Positions 50,356 through 60,549 of a DNA stretch of 64,000 bases are shown here, piece after piece. The stretch is from Nitzschia sp. DOCU1. Lineage: Eukaryota > Bacillariophyta > Bacillariophyceae > Bacillariales > Bacillariaceae. Positions within the stretch are counted from its first letter, which is position 1. Each line of letters begins with the position of its first letter. Both the position numbers and the translations under genes were made by a program. The notes below the pieces were generated by a model. It saw only the letters and a list, made by a program, of their open reading frames with translations, did not search any database and was not told the DNA's origin. Location of the stretch: assembly GCA_951394045.1 (NCBI GenBank), contig OX595995.1, positions 1,054,001 through 1,118,000 of the forward strand. Direction: 5' to 3'.

Positions 50356-53300
50356 TTAGTGCTGAATCTTCTTCATGATACCGTGTGCATGTTGTTGACA
50401 ACTCTGCGGGAAGGTGTTGGACGCTTGTTGAAGGGCAGCCATGAGATCGCCGCTCCGACTTTTCATCAGGACCCGATTGTCGGCCAAGTAGGTGCAACTC
50501 TTCAGGTAGAAGCATGCATTCTTTTGCAGGATTTCGTCCTTGGGGAAACGACGCATGGCCGAGAGGGTAATTTCCAAAATCTCACTGGGGAGGGGGGCCA
50601 CCGACTTAGTCCGGGAGTCAATGGCAATGTTATTGAGTGCGGACAACGCGCAGCTGATCACCAAAGGATGTTGGTAATTGATCCAGAGAGAGTACATGAC
50701 TACGCGAGTGCAATCGTTTTCAGTCAGAATGGACTTGTTGTTTGCTTCAGTAGCGAGGTTCTTGAGTGCCGTCAAACCTTCCTTTTGGATCGACGTTGAC
50801 TGATTGTGCGCCAACATGGCATTCAAAATGGCTTGGATTCCACCGGCATTTCCAATCATTCGTTTGCCATCTCCAAATCCACTAAGTAGCCATAACATCC
50901 CACAGCCACTACGTTGCACGTCGTCCGAGCCCAAGTGACAGCTCATTGCTTGAATGATGACACGCAAGTTCTGTTCCGTCAGTATAACCGACTTGAAATA
51001 ATCATCCATGCTTCCAATCGCCCACAACAAGTCCAAAATGGCAGCTTCGGTCTCGGGGTTGTCGACATGAACCTGCAGCAGAGCGATAAAAGTGCCGAGC
51101 GGACCGCTCAACAAGCCCATTGACTGGGGGTCGAGGTAGGGTACGATCAAAGTCAAGACACGGCAAGCGTGCTTGCAAAGAATACGGTTGGACTGATGGG
51201 TACTCATGGCGCCGGTGAGGGCTGGCAGGCCCCCGCTCTCCAGAATGGAATATCGCATATTGACATCCTCGACGTTGATGAACGTTTCCAATACGATGGA
51301 TAGATGAATCGCAACGTAGTGTTCCGCCGCCTGCGAGTTTATGCAGGCAATCAACCTCCTCAATATATTTGGCACTTGCAGCAGCTGGCTGACCGCGACA
51401 AAGACTCTGCCGACAAGAGAGGAAAGAATAGCGCTGGCGCGGACGACGAGATCCGTAGAGTCTTCGTCAAGAAATTCCACAAGTGCGCCGACGCAATTCG
51501 AGTTACCCATGAAATCTGCACAATCTTGGTCTTCTGAAAGTGGCACCAAAATGTCGCACGCCGCAACATTGAGATCATGCGCTTCAGGGAATCGGCCCAT
51601 GGTGTCAAATATCTGTTGTAGAAGACTCAATACCCAATTTCGCAATTCGTTTACGGAGGAAATAATAGTGAGAACCCAACACAGTCGGAATCCAGCCTGT
51701 TGCAGTTTAGCGTCACCCGTGTGTGACGTAAGGGCTTCCATTGTCTGCGTCCAAACCGGGGCGAGCCATTCCTGAACTTGCAGGACATTGGGAGACTTCG
51801 AATCGATTTCACAAAGCGGCCCTAGTAGGTTTGTCAGTGCCGTCATGCCTGCAATCTGCGTTGCAACGTCTTGGGGGTGACTGCGAATGGCATTGCAGAC
51901 AAGATCCACCACAGCTTTTCTGTGCAATATTGCCCAGGTGCCACCCGGAAGCTGCGTAGGGGCTTCGACGTCCGTCATGGGCATTCGATAGTAGATTTCC
52001 GCCAACAAACTACAGCATTCCTTTTGCACCAAAGCCGAGTACTCGTAATGAGCCATAACCGCCAACAGTTCATCGAATCCGTGGTTGCCCAGCGCCGGTA
52101 GGCCTGCTTCGCCAATGTCTCGCAATTCTTGGATCAAGGACAAGATATCTTCTTCCGAAACGGCATTTCGTAGCATCTGAAAGAAGATGGCAGGCTGTTG
52201 GCGCAGCATACCGCCACCAATATTCATTGTTCCACCACCACCATCTAATTGATTTGCAATGTTTCGTAGAATTGCCTCCAGAATAAGCTTAAAGTCAGCA
52301 TCCATTTCGATCGCATGCATGGACTCCAAGGTTGACGCCAAACCCGAATCGGTCAAGGCCTGTACCCCCACTTCACAACCCGAAATAGCCCCAAACGCAC
52401 AAAGCGTCGCGTCCTTGATAGGAAGCGATGGTTGATGACCAGATGACCGAACAAACGAATTAAAGGCAGACTGTATCAGAGGAAAGCTGCCTGGCCCTGA
52501 AATATATCGTTTAATCTCCGGCTTGTTCAACGACGCATGACTCAACGCCAAGCACGCATACTCTACCACTTCTTCTTCGCCTTGAAACTCCTTGAGAAAC
52601 AAAAGTGTAGTGCTTAGGACAGCATCGACCCCTAGTACGCCTGCCTTGGCACTGGGATTGGCCAAGAGGTTGCAAAAGGCATGTACGGCCACATTGGCAA
52701 TTTCGGGAGTTCGTAGCTCTGGATTGACTACCAAATCGCAGATTCGAGTCACGGCTCGGTGTGCCAAATCCGCCGGAAATCCCTCTTCGATTGCCAGATT
52801 GGCAATGAGACCGCAGGCTGCCTCCAAAACTTCTTGATTGTCGGACTGCTCCAAAATGAGAACAATGGAATTGACATTTTCCACAGACATACCCAATACT
52901 CGGGTCATATCATCTTCTCTGGGCAAACAAATCTTCCACAGTAGTGCTAAACCAGCTTCCACAAATGGCGGAATCGTGTAGGATGGTTGAATCGTTTCCA
53001 ACATGGCCCGAATAATGGGTTCTTGACCAATCGCATTGCGTACATCGTGCAAGGCCGTCTTGCCTGTGGCTTCGGACTTTTTGCGTTGATTGGAAATATG
53101 AAAGAGGGCTCGTAGAGCAAAGCTTTTCCCCGTATAATCGGCTGTGAGTACCACGTAAGCAAGTTTGCGTACCAATGTGGCAATCCGAGGAAAGGATTTG
53201 GCATTGAGACTGTGTTTTTCGTGCAAACTCAATGAAATGACCACGGCACATGCGGTGTCCATGATTTCTTCATCATCATGACATTGTTCAAAGAGTTTCA

Positions 53301-54675
53301 TAATCATTTCCATGGCATCTTTTCGAATCAGAGAACGCTTGTAGGAGCCACTCTGCCGTGATATCGTCAAGAGTGTGACCAGGCCACTAATGACCACTTC
53401 TCGATTGCCTTGTTGAGCAAACATTTGTATTTTCTCATTAATGACTTTGACCCAGTTGTCTCCCACCAAGACGACTCCCTCGGGTTTGAGCAAGTGATCT
53501 CGTACCACATAGGAGCGAAGGAGACGGAATCCTTCCGTTATTATAAACGGTTCCCGTTGCTTGTGATCTAGCAAGTTCATAAATTCGAGATAATTGCTCT
53601 CTTGAATCTTTTCTTCCATTGCCTTGACGACTGGATCTTCACAGGCGCTTGGTTCCGTGTGTTCGGTAATAGTCGATGGCGTCCGGTCACTTCCCACCAT
53701 GTGTGGAACGGGAGACCCGGGATAACTGATACTAGGCAGAGCTCGTTGTTTGCCATCTTCAAAGGGATTGCCACTGGCGTTGGAGGCGCCACTATTTCGA
53801 TCAAACGTAGTGGATGCAGCGGCGGCTCTTCCAAAACTGTCCTGAAATAAAAGACTGGGGGCCGTACTGGACGGGGCACCAGAACCGCGTCCGTAGTTTC
53901 CAGTATAGGATGCCTCTTGCGGTATCGTGGAAGGCGCCTGCTTTGGTTGAAAAATGGTCGTTCGAGTATGAAAGGAGTCTGCCGTTGAGGATCGTTTGTG
54001 ATGCGACGATCCTCCTCCGACATCGCTGGTGTATCGATGCCCGGATCCATCGCTAATCGGAAAGGCCCGAGCAGCATGATTACTGGACGACGCTTCTCCT
54101 AATCCACCACCTTGTAGATCGAGTCTCCGCACTTGTGATTGAGCCGCTTGTAATAATAAACTGTCATCAGTGGTCCTGGGTCTGGTGCTGCCACTGCTGG
54201 CGGCAGATTGCAAATTGGGCGGTGCCGCATACGGCTGTTGCTGCGGCTGCCAGCTCACGCGGTCCCCACTCCCACCCCAGCCGCCGGTACTTTGCTGCGC
54301 TTGTTGTGCTTGCTCTATTAAAGCACTACTGCTCGGCATATTGATATTCCTTTTGGAGGGTTGCTTGGTAGGAATTTCTCCCAGCAATTGCTTGGCACGT
54401 TCCAAAGTGTAACACGTCGGAGCTATGCAATATCCCTTGTAGACGGTAATTTCATTGTAGGCGTTGGTCACCGTCAAAGGTTCAAAGCGTGGCTTTAAAA
54501 AGTTGCCCGTCTTTTTGTGGGTTTGATAGACGCCGCACTCGGGACAAAGTCCATTGCGTTCCGCGTATTCTCGGAGATCGGCACCGCTAATCACGCGGCC
54601 TTTGACCACAATACTCGGCTGGTTCACACGCTGTCGATTATTATTGTTATTGTTGTTATTGTTGGACCCTGACAT
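50356..54675 (-). CDS. Armadillo/HEAT-repeat protein with N-terminal Cys motif
   Basis: 1439 residues, ATG 54675, no introns. It opens with a run of nine Asn. Residues about 40-95 contain a CPEC...GYCIAPTCYTLERAKQLL pattern, probably a small zinc-binding element. Residues about 100-350 are Gln/Ser-rich and disordered, with an NPF tripeptide (NPFEDGKQ) of the type bound by EH domains. The remainder is an alpha-solenoid of armadillo-like repeats, for example QEVLEAACGLIANLAIEEG, EIANVAVHAFCNLLANPSAK and IQKEGLTALKNLATEANN. No kinase, U-box or importin-beta-binding motif is seen. A scaffolding or trafficking role is inferred from architecture only. It is convergent with the transporter (300 bp). 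Confidence 0.82.
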   Translation of the reverse strand: MSGSNNNNNNNNNRQRVNQPSIVVKGRVISGADLREYAERNGLCPECGVYQTHKKTGNFLKPRFEPLTVTNAYNEITVYKGYCIAPTCYTLERAKQLLGEIPTKQPSKRNINMPSSSALIEQAQQAQQSTGGWGGSGDRVSWQPQQQPYAAPPNLQSAASSGSTRPRTTDDSLLLQAAQSQVRRLDLQGGGLGEASSSNHAARAFPISDGSGHRYTSDVGGGSSHHKRSSTADSFHTRTTIFQPKQAPSTIPQEASYTGNYGRGSGAPSSTAPSLLFQDSFGRAAAASTTFDRNSGASNASGNPFEDGKQRALPSISYPGSPVPHMVGSDRTPSTITEHTEPSACEDPVVKAMEEKIQESNYLEFMNLLDHKQREPFIITEGFRLLRSYVVRDHLLKPEGVVLVGDNWVKVINEKIQMFAQQGNREVVISGLVTLLTISRQSGSYKRSLIRKDAMEMIMKLFEQCHDDEEIMDTACAVVISLSLHEKHSLNAKSFPRIATLVRKLAYVVLTADYTGKSFALRALFHISNQRKKSEATGKTALHDVRNAIGQEPIIRAMLETIQPSYTIPPFVEAGLALLWKICLPREDDMTRVLGMSVENVNSIVLILEQSDNQEVLEAACGLIANLAIEEGFPADLAHRAVTRICDLVVNPELRTPEIANVAVHAFCNLLANPSAKAGVLGVDAVLSTTLLFLKEFQGEEEVVEYACLALSHASLNKPEIKRYISGPGSFPLIQSAFNSFVRSSGHQPSLPIKDATLCAFGAISGCEVGVQALTDSGLASTLESMHAIEMDADFKLILEAILRNIANQLDGGGGTMNIGGGMLRQQPAIFFQMLRNAVSEEDILSLIQELRDIGEAGLPALGNHGFDELLAVMAHYEYSALVQKECCSLLAEIYYRMPMTDVEAPTQLPGGTWAILHRKAVVDLVCNAIRSHPQDVATQIAGMTALTNLLGPLCEIDSKSPNVLQVQEWLAPVWTQTMEALTSHTGDAKLQQAGFRLCWVLTIISSVNELRNWVLSLLQQIFDTMGRFPEAHDLNVAACDILVPLSEDQDCADFMGNSNCVGALVEFLDEDSTDLVVRASAILSSLVGRVFVAVSQLLQVPNILRRLIACINSQAAEHYVAIHLSIVLETFINVEDVNMRYSILESGGLPALTGAMSTHQSNRILCKHACRVLTLIVPYLDPQSMGLLSGPLGTFIALLQVHVDNPETEAAILDLLWAIGSMDDYFKSVILTEQNLRVIIQAMSCHLGSDDVQRSGCGMLWLLSGFGDGKRMIGNAGGIQAILNAMLAHNQSTSIQKEGLTALKNLATEANNKSILTENDCTRVVMYSLWINYQHPLVISCALSALNNIAIDSRTKSVAPLPSEILEITLSAMRRFPKDEILQKNACFYLKSCTYLADNRVLMKSRSGDLMAALQQASNTFPQSCQQHAHGIMKKIQH

Positions 54676-55307
54676 GATGGATGATGATGATGATCTTAAG
54701 AGGATGATATTCTACAATGGTAATGCAATGCTTGCATACCGAAAGAGAGGTGCAATCGTCAAAAGAAGATCAAGGTCACAAGCTATTGTTGCCGAAAGAT
54801 GTAGCGGAATCTTTCCGCTTAACTGGGTGTAGTCGCTTCTCCGTCCCGCACAAAGGCACGGCTTTCGGAATGGATACGACGGACACAGACAGTGGTATAG
54901 TACTCCTCTTCAGTTCACTCTGCACTCTGCAGATGGCGGCTCGCGTGCCGCCAACAAACCAAGCCCGGCGCTTCCAAGTCCATGGTCGTCCATATCAACG
55001 GCAAGACTGGCACGGGTTCCTTTCGAGCCCGCCGTGCTTTTTTGGATCGTGTATGATAGGAAGGGGGGCGATGACGAAGTCTGAGGTTGAACCGGTGTAC
55101 CAGGTATGGCCAAAGAATATCCCCACTTCTATTCCCCCTTTCCTTCTGACGTCACCGTCATGCATTCCAAGTGGCGGCCGATTTCGAAAGGCCAGCACCT
55201 TGACGACGATGGACCATGGGCGAATGGATTCATCATTCAACTTGCCATTGTTTGTATTCCAAACGACTACTTCTTGCACCTATACACCCAACATCTTTCT
55301 TTCCATC
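54676..55307. other. Divergent intergenic region
   Basis: About 630 bp. The open frame runs in phase into the downstream small plastid protein from 54717, but that upstream part lacks coding character. The conserved-looking signal peptide starts at 55308. Confidence 0.4.
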
Positions 55308-55688
55308 ATGGCGTTTTATGCTCCAAGAAGAAGAAATAGCATCGTGGTGTTTGCCTTGTTTTGCGGGGCATGCCTCCTCCTTCTCCTCCAATCCGCCGAT
55401 GCCTTTGCTCCCATGAGCCCCAGCATCCTTCATCATCAACAACAACAGCAACAACGAGCATCCTCGTGTACTACTACTACCAGCAAATCCATGAGCTTGG
55501 ACAGTTCTTCCGAACTCACGGCGGCTTTGACACTGGATCCCACGACTGCCTTGTCGGATCTATTGGGAGGACTCTTGGGATCGCCGGCTATTTTGTTGGT
55601 GCCCATTGTGGCCGCCTTTGGAGTGGCAGGATTGATTGCCTTTGGGATTGTCAGTTATGCCAATCCAGAAGTGGAAGATGATGAATAA
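55308..55688 (+). CDS. Small plastid-targeted single-pass membrane protein
   Basis: 126 residues from ATG 55308. The signal peptide NSIVVFALFCGACLLLLLQ ends SADAFAPMSP, the canonical diatom plastid motif. A Gln/His/Ser/Thr-rich transit region follows. The mature part has LTLDPTTALSDLLGGLLGSP, one membrane helix (AILLVPIVAAFGVAGLIAFG) and an acidic end (NPEVEDDE). The size and single helix recall small photosystem or thylakoid accessory subunits, but no family is recognised. The ATG at 55308 is chosen over the upstream extension because it creates the signal peptide. Confidence 0.7.
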   Translation: MAFYAPRRRNSIVVFALFCGACLLLLLQSADAFAPMSPSILHHQQQQQQRASSCTTTTSKSMSLDSSSELTAALTLDPTTALSDLLGGLLGSPAILLVPIVAAFGVAGLIAFGIVSYANPEVEDDE

Positions 55689-55749
55689 ACATGGCAGAAG
55701 GAGTCAATCAGCGACTTGGAGTACGTACAAGTGACGAGGTGACCTGGCG

Positions 55750-55789
<40 letters not shown>

Positions 55790-56285
55790 ACGCCACACAT
55801 GTGCGTATATATAGCAGATGAATGGCCATTACTAGCTACTAGGACTTGGATTGTTCGTTGCTTATACTATAGAATTATCATCTCTAGCTTGGTCTTCTTG
55901 TAGCGAATTTTCAAGTAGCAATGGTAGTTTGCCTGTATTCGGCGTCGGGGCTCTCTGCTCTATGGAGTAGCTCGAGACACACAGAGTGGATTATGCCGTG
56001 TGGAAGCGAAGTTCATGGCAGCATGATGCTCCAGTTTGTTTGCCCAGTGAGGACTACTACCACTAGCTGTCAAAGACGAGGCAAATAGATAATGGAGGAT
56101 AGTAGACACGCATGTGTTGTTACTGGCGCAACATTGACTCACCACCATAAACCAATGTCTCAAATGCTCTAAAACCAAAATACGTGTTCTGATATACATT
56201 GTGGCTTCTCTATTGTACTACTTATAAGCAAGTTACTGTGCAAAATGTTTGGCTGAAATCAGCCATCCCATAAACTGGACGCTTT
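55689..56285. other. Convergent intergenic region with (TGC)n microsatellite
   Basis: About 600 bp between two stop codons. It holds an uninterrupted TGC/CTG trinucleotide run (55752-55789, nearly 13 units) about 65 bp after the plastid-protein stop. It probably lies in that gene's 3' UTR. Confidence 0.5.
55752..55789 (+). repeat. (TGC)n microsatellite
   Basis: 38 bp perfect TGC repeat, the longest pure trinucleotide run noticed in the window; likely length-polymorphic. Confidence 0.9.
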
Positions 56286-58967
56286 TTAGAAGCTGAACAT
56301 TCGGTTGTTCTTGTGACCCAGTGCGGTTAGGTTGGGTTTGCAACCTCGGTCAATCATGATCGGTGGTCCGCACATGAGATTCCATGTGGTATCACTAGCT
56401 TCGTACAAGTGCTCTTGGAAGAGAGCCTTGTCGACGAAACCGGTAGAGTATTTCCAGTCCTTTGGCCATCCATCGCTCAGGATGTAATGGACTTTGAACT
56501 TGGAAGGGAAGTGAGCGGCCCACTCATCGAGTGTGGATCGCATCAGAAGATCTTCCTCGATACGGCAGGCAAAGATAAGAGAGATCTTGGTGTTGTCGGA
56601 GGGATGGCGCAGAACCTCAGCCGCAACTTGCATCACGGGTGTAATACCCGTTCCACCAGAGATCATGTTGATGTGCGTAGCCTTTTCTTCCTCTCCATCT
56701 AGCAAGAAATGCCCGTCGGCAACGTATTCAAATTCACCAACAGGTCCTCGCATGTCGAGGTAGTCTCCAACCTTGAGCTGATCCAAGTATTGACTCATCT
56801 TTCCTCCGTTGGGGAATCGCTCACACGGGTAGTATGCCTTGATGACAAACTTCACGCAACCCACGTCGTAGTTGGAAGAAATTGGTGTGTATCGTCGAAC
56901 GACCACTTCATCGTTGATCTTTGCGGAAAGGAACATGTGCTTTCCGGTTGGCAGGCCGAGGACGTGCTCTGGTGATGGTAGAGCAAAGTCCAACATGATG
57001 GAGTCGCGAGAAAGTTGAACCTTGTTTTGTAATCGGAAGGGCGTCTTTTTTCGAGGGTTGAGGGCCAACTTGCGACCTTGAGAGTCGTAGAGTTGTTCCT
57101 CTTCGGCGGTCTCAGCCTTGACCGAGCTGAGGTCCAAGTCACCAATGTAGTACTTCTCCAACATCTTCGTCGCCTTGGAAGAGTGAATGGCAACAAAGTC
57201 CTCTGTGGCGTCGGCACCAGCATTGATGGTAATGGAATCAACACCACCAGGGTGAAGCTCCAGATACTCTGTACAGTCGTACACACGGTTGTTGATAATG
57301 ATCCAAACATCTTCGTCGGTGTTGTGCTTCTTAATCTCTTCCATGGTGAAGAGCTTCTTCTCTCCGTCCTTGGCGCCGGTGGCGGCCGCAGCAGCCGGGG
57401 CTTCCTCCTTCGTTTCGCCCTGGATTTCCAATAAGCGGCCGAAACCAGCAGAGACGGGCTTCTCAGCGGCCTTTGTCATCCAACCACCAGGCAGTTGGCC
57501 GGGTTGAGTGGGTTGCTCGAACTTGAAGACATGCTCACCGTTGGCCTTCTTGTTCATGTGCACCTTCAAACGGAAGACTTGGTTGTTTCCCATACCCATC
57601 AAGTTCCAAGTAGGGCTGTCCGGCTGGCAGTTGTTTGATTCGTCCCAGGCGCGGCACCAGATCTCCTTGCATCCAACGAGATCAGCGACCTTGAGCTCGT
57701 AGTCCCACCAGATCCAGCACCAGTACATTCCATACTCGGTGGGCTTTTCTTGGCGCTCAATCTTGGCCAATTCCCAGTGGACACCACCGTCTAGCGAGAT
57801 TTCGACACGACTCACGGCGCGACCGCCTCCAGTGTAGGCGTATCCAGAGACGTTGTAAGTCTTGTCAATGTTCTTGGCGATAGGAAGTTCCTCATCGTGG
57901 AGGGGGGAGGCGATAGCCGAGTTAATGTTGAGCTCGTTGAAAATGTACTCGGGCTTGTACCACCAGCCGTCCTTGAGGGACTCTTCGGCAGTGATGTGAG
58001 GAGGCAAGATGCGATTATCGTGGTAGTGATAGTGGTTCTTGGTCTCGTGAGGAATGACGTTGATGGCCTTCAGCCACTTGATCATTCGGCCACCGATGTA
58101 GCCGGGAATGATAAGACGAACAGGAAATCCGTGATCAGGCTGAAGCTTCTCTCCGTTGGCCTCCCAGGCTACGAGGACATCATAGGCAGGGTTCATCGCG
58201 CGAGCCAATGGGATGGAAGTTCCGTACTTCACTTGCTTGCCCCAAGGTTCATCGGGGAAAGGACCTGGTCCGACCTTGTTTGGCAAATCTTCGTAGCCGA
58301 TGAATTCCACGTGCATGCCTCGAGTGTTACGCTCGTTCACACCAGCGGCAAGCAACAAATCTCGCAGCGGGACTCCCTTCCATACGTTGGTGGACACACC
58401 ACATGGGCCCCAGTTAAATCCGATAGTCTGGCGGATCATGTTCTGTTCCTTTCTTCTGTTGCCGGCACAGACCAAAGTCACCGGTAGTTCTCGATGGGGG
58501 GCCATTTCCACAAGTTGGTCCATGGAAATCTCCATGGGGTTAGCAACTTGACCGCCAATCAGAATAGTGTGTTCTTCCCAAGTCAAACGAGGGCAGGCAC
58601 CGTGATTTCGAACATAGTGCAGCGACGAAGGCGTGATAAATCTCGTCTTCCTTAACTCACTCATCGGGGGCTCGACGTTGAAGGGGTGACGACCAGTTAA
58701 TCGAACCAAGCGTCCGTCACGGGGTAGCCACTCATCAGGAGTTCCAACATCTCGGTAGTCGGGGTACTTTTCAAGATCTGAGTAATGGGTAGCCTTGGCT
58801 AGCTCTTGGGCAGGCGGCGTGGCACCATCCTTGTTGGTGAAAGGCACAGGAACGGCCTTGGGAAAAGGGCCATAAAGTTCGGCACCAGTGGGCTCGTCGG
58901 TCAAACCAATGGGCCCGACGATGTAATCTTTACTTTGAGGAGCCATTGTTTCAGGGAGGTACGGCAT
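56286..58967 (-). CDS. NR: Assimilatory NAD(P)H nitrate reductase
   Basis: 893 residues from ATG 58967; MAPQSKDY at 58946 is an alternative start. No introns. Molybdopterin domain at about 60-310, with the Mo-ligand Cys in VTLVCAGNRRKEQ (about 167). Dimerisation domain at about 320-490. A linker rich in Ala/Glu follows. Cytochrome b5 domain at about 545-625, with haem His in LHPGG and in IHSSKAT. FAD domain has RRYTPISSNYD; NADH domain has GGTGITPVMQV and NLMCGPPIMI, ending NRMFSF. All cofactor sites are present, so it should reduce nitrate to nitrite in the cytosol. There is no added domain and no signal peptide. Its cofactor-biosynthesis gene lies 1.6 kb upstream on the same strand. Confidence 0.97.
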   Translation of the reverse strand: MPYLPETMAPQSKDYIVGPIGLTDEPTGAELYGPFPKAVPVPFTNKDGATPPAQELAKATHYSDLEKYPDYRDVGTPDEWLPRDGRLVRLTGRHPFNVEPPMSELRKTRFITPSSLHYVRNHGACPRLTWEEHTILIGGQVANPMEISMDQLVEMAPHRELPVTLVCAGNRRKEQNMIRQTIGFNWGPCGVSTNVWKGVPLRDLLLAAGVNERNTRGMHVEFIGYEDLPNKVGPGPFPDEPWGKQVKYGTSIPLARAMNPAYDVLVAWEANGEKLQPDHGFPVRLIIPGYIGGRMIKWLKAINVIPHETKNHYHYHDNRILPPHITAEESLKDGWWYKPEYIFNELNINSAIASPLHDEELPIAKNIDKTYNVSGYAYTGGGRAVSRVEISLDGGVHWELAKIERQEKPTEYGMYWCWIWWDYELKVADLVGCKEIWCRAWDESNNCQPDSPTWNLMGMGNNQVFRLKVHMNKKANGEHVFKFEQPTQPGQLPGGWMTKAAEKPVSAGFGRLLEIQGETKEEAPAAAAATGAKDGEKKLFTMEEIKKHNTDEDVWIIINNRVYDCTEYLELHPGGVDSITINAGADATEDFVAIHSSKATKMLEKYYIGDLDLSSVKAETAEEEQLYDSQGRKLALNPRKKTPFRLQNKVQLSRDSIMLDFALPSPEHVLGLPTGKHMFLSAKINDEVVVRRYTPISSNYDVGCVKFVIKAYYPCERFPNGGKMSQYLDQLKVGDYLDMRGPVGEFEYVADGHFLLDGEEEKATHINMISGGTGITPVMQVAAEVLRHPSDNTKISLIFACRIEEDLLMRSTLDEWAAHFPSKFKVHYILSDGWPKDWKYSTGFVDKALFQEHLYEASDTTWNLMCGPPIMIDRGCKPNLTALGHKNNRMFSF

Positions 58968-60549
58968 CAATTTATGAGAACAAACGAAGCCAACAAAAGG
59001 ATTGAGTTCTCCCTTCTTGCTGTGTGGTATCCTTGTTTCCGTCTTGCGTCACAAACCAAACTGCCTGCCTTTTTCTTTCTTCCGATATTTCCAGATCGTC
59101 GAGAGCAGGGTGCGTTGTTGAGTTAATTGCGGTGGCTGTTTCACTTCGGGCATCAATTGGGTGACGGGAATGAAAGTGTTTGTCGTCATGCGCGCCCCAG
59201 TACAGTTTCTACTTACGCTTCAATTGCACACTCGTGACCGGACTCTTTATCTCCGGAGTTTTGAAGGACGGAACCTTCAGATTTCTAAAGGTACATTCTG
59301 TCGGCATCACTTTTATAAAATATGTCTACCTGTAAATACAACGAAAGCTAAAGATAAAATTATGGGTCGAATGGAGAGAATTTTAGTATCTTAAAATAAA
59401 CAACTAAAAGCTAAAGCCTTGATAATGGACCGATAACTCAAGACTTCTATTCCCAGTCATGGATACCTTTGAGTGCCTGCCGACCGTGAACAAAATACGT
59501 GGTGCTGAAACTTCCCGAAGCAAGAATCCCACGTCGTTTCTCCATTGGCTGGAAAATTTGAACAATGACTTCTTCGAATGGAACTAACGAGGGCAGTAGT
59601 AGAGGGGCTCTTCTCCCTGTGGCTGGGCCCACCGCATATCTATGCCCTGGCCACCTGCACGGTTCTTCTCCAAACAAACTTCCGTCAGGAATTTGGGATG
59701 CCAGTCCTCCTGAAATTGGTTGCGACTCCGCCGATCCAAATACCAGAACGACATGAAGAACGGAGTGCCTTTGAGACGATGACGTGGACAAACTTCCGGC
59801 ACCTCTCGCTCGGTATATCATTTTCTATTTTGCCTCCACTCGAACTACCGGTAGGTGAGTCGTCCTGATCGATTTTGCGCTACCGGTGTAGATTTGGTCG
59901 ACCCCGTCGTGGACGGAACTCTACCGGTACTAGACAGGGAATCACACTCCTATTAGAGACCACTGCTGTTTTCTTTCAGGGGTGCTTGCCCCCCCTAGCA
60001 TGTCCGCCACTATAATCACCGGAAAGCTACGTACCTACTTGATTTCAGAGTCCAGTTGCTTTGATCTAGAGGAGCGTCGTTTTGCCTGGTAACCTCGTCT
60101 AGTAAAGAAGGCATAGGTGCGATGGGGAAGTGCTGCCTCCAGCGTGCCGACGACGGAGGAATGACCAAGTAAAGTACTTTTAATATGTGTACGCCTTAAT
60201 ATGGCGGCAATGATGAAGAACCCGCACTAAGCTACACAACCTCACAGGAAAATTCATTATCATCGTCATTGATCTACTACTAGGCTTCGTTTTGCAGCGA
60301 GCAAGAAACTACACTCATTTTTTGTTTGAGTGCCATCCAAAGCATAGATAGTAGACGACTTCCAAACTGCTAGGGCGACCAAGAACCGATTGGGTTTACA
60401 GTGTAGTGGTCGATGAGGTTCAGCTCTTAAGATTTGTGTCTGCAGCTTCGTTTGCCCTGACTCAGTTAAACTCCGCCACGATGCAATGTTCCTTGGATTG
60501 TATAAAGGCATTAGCAAAATATACAGGACTCAGTCAATATCCTTTGCTT
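58968..60549. promoter_or_regulatory. Nitrate reductase upstream region / MoaA downstream region
   Basis: 1.58 kb without a convincing gene. Three CTACCGGT motifs lie within 90 bp (59845-59854, 59880-59891, 59921-59933), each followed by a TAG at variable spacing. Open frames such as 59447-59821 (-) have no domain signal. It should include the nitrate reductase promoter. Confidence 0.35.

Noticed and set aside
54717..55307. N-terminal extension of the small plastid protein
   Set aside because: The extension has no coding character, and it would bury the signal peptide that starts at 55308.
59447..59821. Minus-strand open frame of 124 codons downstream of MoaA
   Set aside because: No recognised motif, overlapping open frames on the plus strand, and codon pattern not unlike random sequence.
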